In this document: in pieces, positions 18,618 to 28,245 of the stretch
Layout of the letters: every line of letters starts with the position of its first letter
Position numbering within the stretch: position 1 is the first letter of the stretch
Assembly: GCF_014279775.1 (NCBI RefSeq)
Contig: NZ_CP047961.1
Span: 1,116,001-1,180,000 of the forward strand
From: Synechococcus sp. PROS-9-1
GTDB lineage: Bacteria > Cyanobacteriota > Cyanobacteriia > PCC-6307 > Cyanobiaceae
Reading direction: 5' to 3'
DNA: 64,000 bases
Translations under genes and position numbers: made by a program
Notes under the pieces: generated by a model
Database searches by the model: none
What the model was told of the DNA's origin: nothing
What the model saw: the letters and a program-made list of their open reading frames with translations, nothing else

Positions 18618-20023
18618 TGTCTATAGCCCCATCCATTGAGATGAATGACGTTCCAGGTCTTCGCTGGCCAACCCTGCTGCGGTTGAGTCTCTTTCAGGCC
18701 TGTCTTGGAACCCTTGCGGTGCTTTTCACTGGCACCTTTAATCGCATTCTGATTACAGAACTTGCCTTTCCTGCATTACTGGCAGGTGGAGGCTTGGGAT
18801 TTGAGCAGCTGGTCTCACCAGCACGGGTGCTGTTCGGACACCTCAGTGATTCTCATCCCTTATGGGGTAAACATCGAACGCCCTATGTCCTACTCGGAAC
18901 CGTCGCTATTTGTCTTTTGGCGATTCTTAGCGTTCCGGTTAGTTTCAAGGTGAAGGAAGCTCTAGACAGTGGATCACCCTTAGTAGCTGCAGCTGGTATT
19001 GCTGCATTTTGTGGCTTATTTGCTCTCTATGGATTGGGTACTTCTTTAGCGAGCACCTCCTATTTAGCCCTCGTTATTGATCGAACAACCGAAGAGCAAA
19101 GACCGCGATGTATCGGTGTGATTTGGGCAATGCTCACAATAGGAATCATTGTTGGTGCGATTGCCATCAGTCTTGCCGTTCGCTCGATCGATGGCATTTC
19201 AGATCCAGTGATTCTCCAGAGCTGGCTTCAGAAGTTCATGATTTCAATAACTACAATTGTAATGGTGTTGGCCATTGTCTCCACCTGGGGCGTTGAAAAA
19301 CCAGCAAGTCCTGGAAGTGTTCGGGCTGTGCAGGATTTGGTCACACTTAAAGATGCCTGGGGAGTTGTCACATCAAGTCGTCAAATAGTTATCTTTTTTG
19401 GATTTTTAGTTTTATTTACTCTTGGACTATTTTTGCAGGATCCAATTCTGGAAAGTTTTGGTGCAGAAGTGTTTGGAATGCCAGTATCTAAAACAACTTT
19501 GCTTAATGCTTGGTGGGGATCAGGAACCCTTGTTGGTTTGCTTTTAGCCGGCTGGTTTATCACACCAAAGCTAGGAAAGTTGGCCACTGCCAGGTTGGGA
19601 TGCTGGATGGTGATGGGTTCATTATTTCTATTAGTGGTCAGTGGCTGGCAACAAGCTTCTGGACTCCTTCCTGTTGTGATGGTGCTGTTTGGCTTAGCTG
19701 CAGGAGTTGGCACCAATAGCGCACTCACTTTGATGCTTGACCTCACTCTTCCAGCGATGGCAGGAACCTTTGTAGGCATTTGGGGGTTAGCGCAAGCTCT
19801 CTCTCGAGGCTTTGGCAAGGTCGTGGGTGGTGGGCTGCTTGATCTAGGTCGTCAGCTTTTACCCAATGCTGGTCCGATGGCTGGGTATGGCTTGGTTTTT
19901 ACGATTGAAATTCTTGTGATGGCAGGCGCTTTGATTGTTCTTAATCAGCTCAGCGTCGCTCAATTCAGGGAATCCACCACGCAACGACTCGACATGGTGT
20001 TGATGGCCGAAATCGACGGTTGA
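18617..20023 (+). CDS. PucC-like MFS protein (bacteriochlorophyll-delivery family)
   Basis: 468 residues with about 12 membrane segments. The N-terminal TLLRLSLFQACLGTLAVLFTGTFNRILI and SPARVLFGHLSDSHPLWGKHRTPY blocks are typical of the PUCC/BCD branch of the major facilitator superfamily. In phototrophs these are proposed to shepherd or insert chlorophylls during light-harvesting assembly. Translation is coupled to clpS. Substrate and direction are not established. Confidence 0.85.
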   Translation: MSIAPSIEMNDVPGLRWPTLLRLSLFQACLGTLAVLFTGTFNRILITELAFPALLAGGGLGFEQLVSPARVLFGHLSDSHPLWGKHRTPYVLLGTVAICLLAILSVPVSFKVKEALDSGSPLVAAAGIAAFCGLFALYGLGTSLASTSYLALVIDRTTEEQRPRCIGVIWAMLTIGIIVGAIAISLAVRSIDGISDPVILQSWLQKFMISITTIVMVLAIVSTWGVEKPASPGSVRAVQDLVTLKDAWGVVTSSRQIVIFFGFLVLFTLGLFLQDPILESFGAEVFGMPVSKTTLLNAWWGSGTLVGLLLAGWFITPKLGKLATARLGCWMVMGSLFLLVVSGWQQASGLLPVVMVLFGLAAGVGTNSALTLMLDLTLPAMAGTFVGIWGLAQALSRGFGKVVGGGLLDLGRQLLPNAGPMAGYGLVFTIEILVMAGALIVLNQLSVAQFRESTTQRLDMVLMAEIDG

Positions 20024-20024
20024 A

Positions 20025-20252
20025 TCAAGCAGCAGGTTTACGAGTGGAACGAGTCAGTGACAACAACGCTTTGGTACGCAGCCGTTGGGTTTGAGCAGCA
20101 AAGACATACCGAATCACTTTTCCTGGGCAAAGAGCGAGCCCCCGCACCTCATCACCATGCACCTCGGCCGTGAGGATCTTGGCTTTTGGGCCCAATCGAG
20201 ATGTCAACGGAGCTGAAATTTCAGTCGTAACAGAATCGACAGATCGGAGCAT
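20025..20252 (-). CDS. Small conserved-looking hypothetical protein
   Basis: 75 residues from MLRSVDSVTTEI (an ATG three codons upstream is also possible). It is a basic protein without membrane segments; the middle has VHGDEVRGLALCPGKVIRYVFA and the tail is Ser/Arg/Lys rich. It ends one base after the PucC-like gene on the opposite strand. Codon use resembles neighbouring real genes. Function unknown. Confidence 0.5.
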   Translation of the reverse strand: MLRSVDSVTTEISAPLTSRLGPKAKILTAEVHGDEVRGLALCPGKVIRYVFAAQTQRLRTKALLSLTRSTRKPAA

Positions 20253-20325
20253 GGCTCGCAAGGAACTCTTCCCTAATCTCTAGCCAGAGCAGCTAACTTA
20301 AACAAGCTTTACTTCTGATCCCTTC

Positions 20326-20610
20326 GTGGGCCGTCTTGTCGTTACCCACAGCACCTATGTGAAGGGACTCATTCCCTGGCTGAAGGTTTTGGCGAATGAC
20401 CCACAGATCCAGACCATCACCCCTGGGGTGATTGCAAGGGTGAAGGGTCGTTGCCAAGAGCTAACGCTGAGGCCATCTGTTGCGATCCGCGGTGGATTCA
20501 AGCTGATGGCACGTCGTGGCAGGACGGCTCAGGAAGTGTTTGTTATTACAACTCTAGAAAAATCAGATTTAATTGACCGTTTAGCTAGCTCGAGGTCTTC
20601 GATTCTTTAA
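20326..20610 (+). CDS. DUF2103 family protein (predicted metal-binding)
   Basis: 94 residues from GTG. The pattern RLVVTHSTYVKGLIPWL and RCQELTLRPSVAIRGGFKLMARRGRTAQEVFVIT is that of the DUF2103 family, annotated as predicted metal-binding and found mostly in cyanobacteria. It is strongly basic. No adjacent partner suggests a pathway. Confidence 0.72.
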   Translation: MGRLVVTHSTYVKGLIPWLKVLANDPQIQTITPGVIARVKGRCQELTLRPSVAIRGGFKLMARRGRTAQEVFVITTLEKSDLIDRLASSRSSIL

Positions 20611-20894
20611 GCATGAAGAAGGCCCCTATCCGAATAGGCATTCATCGAATCAGATCGTCACTGGTAGCAAAGATTATATATAGCCCCATTCGAATGCTTA
20701 TAACGATTGTCCATATCGCTCTAGCAAGTTTCTCTGTCAATGATACATATCCCTCCGTCCATTCATGTTGAAAGAGCAGTCCGCAAGGGCAACATCCCCC
20801 ATCTCAACAGCTTAGTGCTCAAGAACAACTAAACACCCAGAGGGCTCAACATCCGGCACAGTAAACAACTGATAAAGATGTACAGTTGAAAAAA

Positions 20895-21098
20895 CTATAA
20901 AGTATCAGATTGAAAGGAGGCTAAGTTCTCACGCATTGAATCTAATCTTTCAATGACGTGTTCTTGCATCTGCTCTGGATGACTTCCCCATGCCTCAAGC
21001 AAGACAGTGCTTCCTATCAGGACAAAAAATATTGTAATGAATTTCGAGAGATGATTGTCTCTACTTTTGCTCTTAAAGAGGTAGCGTTCCAAAACCAT
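20895..21098 (-). CDS. Small membrane protein, unknown
   Basis: 67 residues: a basic N-terminus (RYLFKSKSRDNHLSKF), one hydrophobic helix near 20-36 (FITIFFVLIGSTVLLEAW) and a polar helical tail. It lies alone in AT-rich sequence. A GGAG just before the ATG is spaced too tightly to be convincing. No relative recognised. Confidence 0.4.
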   Translation of the reverse strand: MVLERYLFKSKSRDNHLSKFITIFFVLIGSTVLLEAWGSHPEQMQEHVIERLDSMRENLASFQSDTL

Positions 21099-21506
21099 TC
21101 TCCACTTGCTGAGTTGAACTTAAATTAATGACCGATTGGATGCTTGGGTGTTTGCATTGAACTTAATTAGAGATTACTGAGTCGTATAAATACTGGGATG
21201 TAGAGGAATGATTCTTAGAATCGGACCTAGAAGATGGTTGTTAAAAGTGTTTGGCATTAGATTCCCTTTTGCCTACACATCATCTTTCAGGTTCCTCTAG
21301 AGACAGTGATGAAAAGGGCATGACTACTGTTTCCTCTGCTACTTCTGTTGGTATCCTGCACACCAAAGAGATACACATCTGCTCGGTAGAAAGGGTGGGC
21401 CGTTGTTACTTTAAAAAGCAGGAGAAAAATAGGTGTGGAATTCGGTTCTAACTATCCTGACAACATGAGGAGACTTGACAACTTCTGTGAGTTCTTCAAG
21501 AAATAG
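21099..21506. other. Intergenic, no supported gene
   Basis: About 400 bases of mixed composition. Short open frames occur on both strands, but they lack good ribosome sites and protein-like composition. I see no tRNA, repeat or clear terminator. Confidence 0.5.
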
Positions 21507-21701
21507 ATGATGAAAAAGGCATTAATCCTGCTTCCTGCTCTGCTCCTGTTGGTCTCGTGTCAATCGAGAGAAGAGATGTTTAGGGAGACGTGTGCAAGGT
21601 TAAATTCAGGTGGTGTGACTGAGCAAGAAGCGAGAGGCAAGTTAGGGATGAAAGAGGATGAAGGTATGTGGGTGTTCTGCATGTACTACAGACCTAACTA
21701 A
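21507..21701 (+). CDS. Small lipoprotein, unknown
   Basis: 64 residues. The N-terminus MMKKALILLPALLLLVSC is a clear lipoprotein signal peptide with lipobox LVSC, so the mature part (about 46 residues) would be lipid-anchored at Cys18. The mature part is polar, with two further cysteines (ETCARL and VFCMYY) that could form a disulfide. It resembles small cyanobacterial entericidin-like or unknown lipoproteins in form only. Confidence 0.6.
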   Translation: MMKKALILLPALLLLVSCQSREEMFRETCARLNSGGVTEQEARGKLGMKEDEGMWVFCMYYRPN

Positions 21702-22555
21702 CCCCCTCCTTGGATTTTAAAAATAAATTTCCAAATCCTATTCGCTATATCTATGGCGATTCAGCTCACCCGGGCGGGAATCATCTACTAAGACTTTAGA
21801 TTTCGTACTGAGGGTGGTAGCTCTCAATCCTCTTTTCTTATATTTTGCCGCTTATTGGTGGCTGGCTGGGGCCAGTGGTTGATTATTTTCTGTAGTATTG
21901 AGGACTCCGATAGTCAATAACACCAGTAACAGCAATGCCTTTGCATCTGGCGTGAGTTAGTTGATACATCTACATCTATTAACAAGAGCATCACTACTAC
22001 TATCCCTGATCAATTGGCATCACTGTGATCTTGGGGTAGGGCTGTGCAGTATTCCTGCTAGAACACTAGGCACTAAAATGTTATCAGTAGAAATATTTAG
22101 GATGAGTAGATATAATCAGCAATGCCATGAGCATCATGGATTAAGTGTATTTGTTTGTGCATCATATTCTTGCTTTGTATCGGTAAGCGATGACGATCTC
22201 AGCTTCATAGGCGCGTACTCGTTGATGGCTAGAGACGATGCCAGAGGGCTCTGCAAGCGTCCTAGGCATCAATCAGCCGGCAATATAAATTTGTATTCAC
22301 AAGCAATCACTACCACTACTTGTCACCTAGCAATGCTGCTGGCTGTTCTCACCATTCCACTGGTCATCCTTGGGCATGTGACTCTTACTCCACAACAGAA
22401 CGCCAAGTGCCTCCGTTCTGAAGGACACACCTAGATGGCAATCGCTTCACGCCTCAACGTCTCTCTAGCAACAGCAAGGAGGGATGCACTCAGCTATCCC
22501 GTCTTCGACAGCTCGACTAATCCCTACTCCTAAGCAGAAAACCTGATTCTTCTGA
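21702..22555. other. Gene-poor stretch
   Basis: About 850 bases with no convincing gene. The longest + frame (near 21961-22434) has patchy composition and a poor start. A 32-codon frame from ATG at 22435 (MAIASRLNVSLATARRDALS onward, ending NPYS) precedes the hairpin at 22556 but cannot be supported further. This may be a decayed accessory locus. Confidence 0.45.
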
Positions 22556-22595
22556 CACGACCTAATAGCGCTCTGAGTAGTGCTATTAGGTCGTG
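22556..22595. repeat. Perfect 14-bp inverted repeat
   Basis: CACGACCTAATAGC pairs exactly with GCTATTAGGTCGTG across a 12-base spacer. No T-run follows on either strand, so it is either a terminator lacking a U-tail, a binding site or a processing hairpin. It lies about 60 bases from the structured element beside purK. Confidence 0.7.
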
Positions 22596-22639
22596 GTTTG
22601 ACTAATTCAGCAACAGAGGCAATCAGCTTATAAATCTTG

Positions 22640-22800
22640 CTATCACTGGCTTCTTAAGGTGGTGAACCGCTGTGCCGTGCGAGCCCCAGTGTTCGACCTG
22701 GAGTTACCAGAAGGGACGAAAGATTTCGAGAGGATTCGTTTCCGGCTACGAGGCCGGTTTACGGCACCAACACGACAGTCACCCCATATCGAAAGAGAGT
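22640..22800. ncRNA. Candidate 6S RNA (ssaA/Yfr7) next to purK
   Basis: The segment between the hairpin and purK folds back on itself. GGTGA pairs with TCACC at the ends, GTGCCGT with ACGGCAC inside, and CCGGC-GCCGG and CCAG-CTGG hairpins lie in the centre, giving a long rod with an open middle like 6S RNA. In other cyanobacteria 6S RNA is encoded beside purK, which is the main reason for the call. Strand is unsettled. A TATAAA at about 22630 could be a -10 for + transcription, but in freshwater Synechococcus the gene is reported on the purK strand. No similarity search was possible. Confidence 0.45.
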
Positions 22801-22845
22801 CAGATCAGAGCACTAGAGAAAGGCTGTCACCAACACAGCAGTTCT

Positions 22846-24048
22846 CTACCAATTTAGGGGAAGAGGCCAGATTTCACGAATAGCTTGCAGCATTTGCTGT
22901 CCTCGCTCGGCACGCTCATCAGCGCTATGGCCATTGAGAAGGGTGGTGACATGCCCCACTTTGCGTCCAGGGATCTCATCTTTTCCATACCAATGCAGAT
23001 GCAACGCCTCGATCGAGCGTAGTTTTGAAAGGCGTTGCTCAAGTGGTTCTGCCTGGTCGGCATTGAGACCGAGCAAATTGACCATCAAGGAACCATCGGC
23101 AATGAATTCTGGATTGGGGACATCCAGGCCTGCTGCAATGCAGAGTTGTTGATCAAATTGACTGCTTGAACAGGCCTCAATTGAAAAATGGCCTGAATTA
23201 TGCGTTCGGGGAGCTATTTCATTAACAAATAAACCCTCCGATCCATAGAAAAACTCCAATGTCATCACTCCCACGTAGCTGAGCTTTGTGAGAATTGAGG
23301 CTGCAATGTTGTAAGCCGTTGCCTCAACAAGTTGACTCACTGGAGCAGGAGCAATGACCCAGTCGCAAACCTGATTTTTCTGATGCGTTTCGGCTAAGGG
23401 CAGGCTACGAATTCGCCCTTTTGAATCTCGACTTACAACAAGAGCTAGTTCCTGCTCGTAGGAAACCCAGGCTTCGATTAACCACTCATGGGTATCGACG
23501 TTTCGAAGCAACTGAACCAAGCCGTTTAGATCTTCCACAACCCTTGTGCCCTTTCCGTCATAACCGCCGTAGGCAGCCTTCGCCATGACAGGGAATGTCC
23601 ATCCGCTCGGTAAGGATGGCGATCCAGGATTGAGTTCAGCTAATGAAATCCAATCTGGACTTGGAATTAACAGATCATTGAGTAGTCGCCTCTGGGACAA
23701 CTTATTAACGAGAGGGATCAGGCTTGCCAGTGAAGGAGTGAATTGCACTCCCTGTCGCTCAAGAGGCATCAAAGCATCGACAGCGACCCATTCGTTTTCG
23801 AAGGTGATGCCTACGCAATGCGATGAGAGCTCCCTTGTTGCACGGACATCTGTTGATCCCGCAATCACTAAATCCTTAGCCAGTGAGGCAGCAGGGTCTT
23901 CAGCTTTTGACGCTTGAACCGCAAGCGTCAAACCTCGTGTTTGCGCTGCTTCACCAAGCATGAGGGCAAGTTGCCCTCCACCGATCACCCCAATTGTGTT
24001 GTCAGCGTTGGGCATCCGTTGCAGATCGGTCTGGGTGGAGCTTGTCAT
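22846..24048 (-). CDS. purK: N5-carboxyaminoimidazole ribonucleotide synthase
   Basis: 400 residues; an internal ATG at codon 12 is an alternative start. It carboxylates AIR with ATP and bicarbonate in purine biosynthesis. ATP-grasp features are visible: TIGVIGGGQLALMLGEAA near residue 18, then PVMAKAAYGGYDGKGTRVV near 160, and GLFVNEIAPRTHNSGHFSIEAC, the hallmark of PurK. Normal length. It runs toward the structured RNA candidate and is separated from the next upstream gene by 27 bases. Confidence 0.95.
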   Translation of the reverse strand: MTSSTQTDLQRMPNADNTIGVIGGGQLALMLGEAAQTRGLTLAVQASKAEDPAASLAKDLVIAGSTDVRATRELSSHCVGITFENEWVAVDALMPLERQGVQFTPSLASLIPLVNKLSQRRLLNDLLIPSPDWISLAELNPGSPSLPSGWTFPVMAKAAYGGYDGKGTRVVEDLNGLVQLLRNVDTHEWLIEAWVSYEQELALVVSRDSKGRIRSLPLAETHQKNQVCDWVIAPAPVSQLVEATAYNIAASILTKLSYVGVMTLEFFYGSEGLFVNEIAPRTHNSGHFSIEACSSSQFDQQLCIAAGLDVPNPEFIADGSLMVNLLGLNADQAEPLEQRLSKLRSIEALHLHWYGKDEIPGRKVGHVTTLLNGHSADERAERGQQMLQAIREIWPLPLNW

Positions 24049-24075
24049 TCTCTCCTTTTAGCAACGATGACAGCC

Positions 24076-24975
24076 CTAAATCAGGCTTCGTTCTCCTCCG
24101 AACGCAAGTCGAATGGCTGTGAGCAATAAAACGAGTAGGAACAGCGCGAGCCCAACCGTGCAGGCATAGCTGATTTCTAGTTCTGCGAAAGCCTGGTCAT
24201 AGACGTAATAAACGAGGGTGCGGGTGGAGTCTGCAGGGCCACCCTGTGTCATCAGAAACACCTCCTCAAAGACCTTGGTTGCAGCAATCGCGGAGATCAC
24301 AGCCACCAAGGTGACGTAAGGACGCAGCAACGGCAGAGTGATATCAACATGCTTCCGCCAGCCTTCACTTCCATCCAGTTCAGCAGCTTCATAAAGCTCT
24401 GTTGGGATGCCTTGAAGTCCACCCAGGAAAATCACCATGTAGTAGCCCAATCCTTTCCATAGCGTGACGAGCATCACTGAGGGAAGGGCTAAAAACGGAT
24501 TGGTTAAAAAATCAATGGGGATGAATCCTTGACCAATCAAGGCGCCAAGCCATCCGTTAATTAAGCCGTTTTCGGCATAGAGCCATCGAAAGGCGATAGC
24601 AGCTACAACGATCGACACCAAAACTGGCGTATAGAAAGCAGCGCGCAGGATGTGAACACCTGGAAGGACTCGATTAACAAGAACCGCCAGGGTTAGGGCT
24701 CCGATCACAATCGGTGGAACGACACCAAATAAATAAATCAAAGTGGTGCCTAGCACCTGATAAAACATTGGATCGCCAAGGAGCCGCTGAAAATTGGTTA
24801 AGCCAATAAATTTCAGTGGTTCGGTGACATCTAGTCCTGTTTGCGTGAAACTGATCACCAGCGCCATCAATGCTGGAACCAATACGGAAAGGCTCAGAAG
24901 AATGAGGGCAGGAGCTAGAAACCCCCAAGCAATGAGCGTGGACCGCTGTTTGGACGTTGAAGGCAGGGCCATCAC
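24076..24975 (-). CDS. Sugar-type ABC transporter permease without neighbouring partners
   Basis: 299 residues (an ATG at codon 2 is also possible). About six membrane segments are present, with the EAA loop [23 protein letters not shown] near residues 195-215, placing it in the MalF/UgpA permease family. Unlike the importer at the start of the window, no binding protein, second permease or ATPase is adjacent. Neighbours are purK and aroB. It may pair with subunits encoded elsewhere. Substrate unknown. Confidence 0.85.
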   Translation of the reverse strand: MMALPSTSKQRSTLIAWGFLAPALILLSLSVLVPALMALVISFTQTGLDVTEPLKFIGLTNFQRLLGDPMFYQVLGTTLIYLFGVVPPIVIGALTLAVLVNRVLPGVHILRAAFYTPVLVSIVVAAIAFRWLYAENGLINGWLGALIGQGFIPIDFLTNPFLALPSVMLVTLWKGLGYYMVIFLGGLQGIPTELYEAAELDGSEGWRKHVDITLPLLRPYVTLVAVISAIAATKVFEEVFLMTQGGPADSTRTLVYYVYDQAFAELEISYACTVGLALFLLVLLLTAIRLAFGGERSLI

Positions 24976-25022
24976 CAGCGCCAGATGGTTTGAAGGAGAA
25001 TAGATCCGTCACAGCGGGCGGC

Positions 25023-26156
25023 ATGACCCAATCCCAACCGAGCTCCACATCAGCGGTAGCTGTAAGACGTATCAGCGTGGCGCTCGAACACAATCCTTAT
25101 GACGTCGTGATCAACTGCGGAGGTGTGGATCATCTCGGCGCTGAATTGCTTCGAATCGGGATTCGCCCGAACACCAAAATCCTGGTAGTCAGCAATGCAG
25201 ATGTTGCTACGCCCTATGGAGGCCGCTGTCTGTCCAGCCTCACTCAGGAGGGATTTAAAGCCAGTTTGCTGACGATTGCCGCAGGGGAAGATCAAAAAAC
25301 ATTGAACACTTTCAGCACGATCCTTGATGCTGCAAAAGAGAAAGGGTTGGAGCGTCAGTCATTGATGCTCGCTTTAGGTGGAGGTGTTGTTGGAGACATG
25401 ACTGGGTTTGCAGCCTCTTGCTGGCTGCGCGGAATCGGAGTAGTGCAGGTTCCGACAACGCTATTGGCCATGGTGGATGCCGCAATTGGCGGAAAGACGG
25501 GTGTGAATCATCCGGGCGGTAAAAATCTGATCGGCGCCTTTCATCAGCCAAGGCTGGTGATGATTGATCCAGACACGCTTCAGACCCTTCCCGTGCGCGA
25601 ATTCAAGGCTGGTCTCGCTGAGGTGATCAAATACGGAATGATTGGAGATTCAGAATTGTTCGACTTGCTCGAGCGATCCGCCGGCTTTGACGACCCTCTC
25701 TCGATTTCCACCGAGCTGCTGGAAACGATGCTCGAACGGTCTGCACAAGCCAAAGCACTCGTTGTCGCTGCTGATGAAAAAGAGGGTGGTCAGAGGGCCA
25801 TCCTCAATTACGGCCATACGTTTGGACATGTGGTCGAAACACTGACTGGATACGGCACCTGGCTCCATGGCGAAGCGGTTGCGATTGGCATGGTGGCGGT
25901 GGCTTCACTCTCCGTGCAGCGCGGTGTTTTGCCCCAAACCGATGCTGAACGTCAGAAACGTTTGATTCAAAGTGCTGGACTGCCCAGCCAATGGCCTGAT
26001 CTCGATCCAGATCTGGTCTTAAGCACGCTTCAAGGCGACAAGAAAGTCCGCAACGGTCGTCTTCGCTTCGTGCTTCCGACACGTATCGGTGCTGTGTCGA
26101 TCGTGGATGACGTAAGCAGTGATGAAATCAAAGCCTGCCTGGCATCGTTGCGCTGA
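25023..26156 (+). CDS. aroB: 3-dehydroquinate synthase
   Basis: 377 residues from ATG at 25023 ([16 protein letters not shown]); a longer frame upstream overlaps the permease start and is unlikely. It cyclises DAHP to 3-dehydroquinate in the shikimate pathway using NAD and a divalent metal. [39 protein letters not shown] and the metal ligand region [13 protein letters not shown] with [10 protein letters not shown] are all intact. The last 29 bases overlap the MidA-type gene on the opposite strand. Confidence 0.95.
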   Translation: MTQSQPSSTSAVAVRRISVALEHNPYDVVINCGGVDHLGAELLRIGIRPNTKILVVSNADVATPYGGRCLSSLTQEGFKASLLTIAAGEDQKTLNTFSTILDAAKEKGLERQSLMLALGGGVVGDMTGFAASCWLRGIGVVQVPTTLLAMVDAAIGGKTGVNHPGGKNLIGAFHQPRLVMIDPDTLQTLPVREFKAGLAEVIKYGMIGDSELFDLLERSAGFDDPLSISTELLETMLERSAQAKALVVAADEKEGGQRAILNYGHTFGHVVETLTGYGTWLHGEAVAIGMVAVASLSVQRGVLPQTDAERQKRLIQSAGLPSQWPDLDPDLVLSTLQGDKKVRNGRLRFVLPTRIGAVSIVDDVSSDEIKACLASLR

Positions 26157-27390
26157 TGTCTGAAGGCTCTTGCAGGAATTGACTCCGCTCACCAGTTCCT
26201 GAATTTGGGAACAACGGGTTGAATCGCAGGAACGACAGCCATCGAAATTCCCCAAGGCAGGCAGGATCGACGAGACGCAGGAGAGCTTCACGACGTTGCA
26301 GCACCTCAGCGAGTTGGTGGCCCGCAAGCTGTTGAAGACTGCTGAATCGCTCAGCAAGGCCTAAGGCCAGTAGAGCCTCACCCTGTCGGCACTGCCCCTC
26401 CAGGGTCCAACCATTGGTAGTGGCTTGATGCACCATGGTCTCAAGACAGAGATGAGCCGTGAGGTCTTGTTTGCCTGCATCAACCAAGACGTTGTTACTG
26501 GCTCGTTGGTTTCGATAGGCCATGAGAGTCCCCTCTCTGCGTTGAGCGGAGTAGTAACGATGTGCCTCGAGGGCATAGTCAACAACAAGGAGATGGCCCG
26601 CGATTAAAGCCTCAGACGCCTCTGCGAACCAATTGGCGCATTCGTCATGCCATTCCGTGGTCCATCCGTCCTCAGCGTCCTCTGGAGGCAAAGCAATCTG
26701 TGTTGCTGACAACGTTGCGTTCATGCGCTCTTGAAGCGTCTGAGGGATGGGTTCAATTCCCCAGTGCAGACCCTGATCGCCATTGTTTTCATCTTGCAGT
26801 TGAACGGTTTGACGATGCAGCCGTCCGTCGTTCAGTTCAAGGCGCTCCACCGGAAAGGCATCGAGGAGCTCATGAGCAATCAAGACACCTATCACCGGGC
26901 TGGTCTTGAGTTCTGATAAAGAGCTCCAGCGTTTCCGAAAGAGTTTATTGAAATCCCCTGACCCCTGGTGCTGCTCTATCCGTTTGCGTTGACGCTGTTC
27001 CATCCCTGGATTGGCTTCAACCAAAACGAGCTCAAGTCGATGGACCAGGTCGGGAAGCTGCTCGCTCAAATAGTCGATGAGATCACAACTCAACTCCGCT
27101 TCACCAGGCCCAACTTCAACGATGGAGAGGGTTTCCGTTGGGTGGTTCAGAGCGAGAGTTCGAAGCCACTGGACAAGCTGACAAGCCATCAAGGCTGAAA
27201 AATCAGGACCCAGGGTGGCTGACGTCACAAAGTCACCTCCCTTGCCAATCTTCAGTTGGCCACTGCCATAGGCCCCATGTTTAGGGTCATGCAAAGCCCA
27301 GGCCATGAACTGGGAGAAGGGGACGGAACCGCCTAATTGCTTTAAACGCTGGTGAAGCCATAAAGGGCAGGGCGCAGCAGGGCCTGTCAT
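26128..27390 (-). CDS. MidA/NDUFAF7-type SAM-dependent methyltransferase
   Basis: 420 residues from the ATG giving [20 protein letters not shown]; a start 14 codons upstream would overlap the divergent gene. [19 protein letters not shown] and [20 protein letters not shown] carry the SAM site, and [19 protein letters not shown] is the conserved DUF185/MidA block. In mitochondria the homolog methylates an arginine of complex I subunit NDUFS2. In cyanobacteria a role in NDH-1 assembly would be a guess. Length is normal for the family. Confidence 0.85.
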   Translation of the reverse strand: MTGPAAPCPLWLHQRLKQLGGSVPFSQFMAWALHDPKHGAYGSGQLKIGKGGDFVTSATLGPDFSALMACQLVQWLRTLALNHPTETLSIVEVGPGEAELSCDLIDYLSEQLPDLVHRLELVLVEANPGMEQRQRKRIEQHQGSGDFNKLFRKRWSSLSELKTSPVIGVLIAHELLDAFPVERLELNDGRLHRQTVQLQDENNGDQGLHWGIEPIPQTLQERMNATLSATQIALPPEDAEDGWTTEWHDECANWFAEASEALIAGHLLVVDYALEAHRYYSAQRREGTLMAYRNQRASNNVLVDAGKQDLTAHLCLETMVHQATTNGWTLEGQCRQGEALLALGLAERFSSLQQLAGHQLAEVLQRREALLRLVDPACLGEFRWLSFLRFNPLFPNSGTGERSQFLQEPSDISATMPGRL

Positions 27391-27420
27391 TGAGGAGAAT
27401 GCCTGTAATGCGACAGAGCT

Positions 27421-28230
27421 ATGGGAACACAACCGCGCTTCACACGATTTTTGTTCCCGCTGTTCAGCTTATTTCTGTTGCTTCTCGTCGCAAGTCCAGT
27501 CCAGGCGATTGACAACCCAGAGCTACTTCCCGACCATCCAACCCCGGTGATCGATCTGGCTCACGCCTTTAGTGACAATCAACTCAAAGAGCTTGAAACG
27601 TCATTGGATGCGTTTGAACAGAGCAGTGGCTGGAAACTGAGAGTTCTTACCCAGTATGAAAAGACTCCTGGTCTCGCCGTTAAAGAGTTTTGGGGCCTCG
27701 ATGAACGGAGTTTGTTGATTATTGGTGATCCTCGCGGTGGGAATTTGCTCAATTTCAACGTGGGCGATGCCTTTTTTGCCTTAATGCCGCGGACCTGGTG
27801 GGTGGAGCTGCAAACGCGTTATGGAAATCAGTTTTACGTCCGCGACAACGGTGAGGACGGTTCACTCTTGGCGACAATCGGAGCCGTAGAACTTTGCCTG
27901 GATCGAGGCGGTTGTCAGTTTGTTCCGGGTTTGCCGCGGGAACAATGGCTCTTAACTTTGGCCACTTCGGTGCTTGGTGGCTTAATCGCCGGATTTGCTG
28001 CCTATCCGCGTAAAGAGGGTGAACGTATCGCCTGGGCTTGGGTACTCCTGTTGTCTCCTTTATGGGTGATGTTGTTTGGCGTGTTTGGCATCGCACCGGT
28101 GGTCACACGAACAAGCGATCTGTTGCCGCTCGTTCGCAACGGGATGGGATTCGTTGGAGGGATGGTGGGTGCCTATCTGATCGCCCAAACAATCGTTGGC
28201 CGAAAATTGGCAGAAGAAAATGACAAATAA
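27421..28230 (+). CDS. TPM-domain protein, Psb32-like
   Basis: 269 residues. A signal peptide or signal anchor (residues about 8-30, ending SPVQA) is followed by a TPM domain (VIDLAHAFSDNQLKELETSLDAF to about 185). Two or three C-terminal membrane segments follow. Cyanobacterial Psb32 is a thylakoid TPM protein linked to photosystem II protection and repair. The domain would face the lumen or periplasm. It diverges from the methyltransferase gene with 30 bases between starts. Confidence 0.85.
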   Translation: MGTQPRFTRFLFPLFSLFLLLLVASPVQAIDNPELLPDHPTPVIDLAHAFSDNQLKELETSLDAFEQSSGWKLRVLTQYEKTPGLAVKEFWGLDERSLLIIGDPRGGNLLNFNVGDAFFALMPRTWWVELQTRYGNQFYVRDNGEDGSLLATIGAVELCLDRGGCQFVPGLPREQWLLTLATSVLGGLIAGFAAYPRKEGERIAWAWVLLLSPLWVMLFGVFGIAPVVTRTSDLLPLVRNGMGFVGGMVGAYLIAQTIVGRKLAEENDK

Positions 28231-28245
28231 ATGGCCCCCATTAAA

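Noticed and set aside
22659-22883. 75-codon + frame over the purK end
   Set aside because: Arg/Glu-rich with irregular composition, overlaps purK, and the DNA folds as a structured RNA; coding is less likely than RNA.
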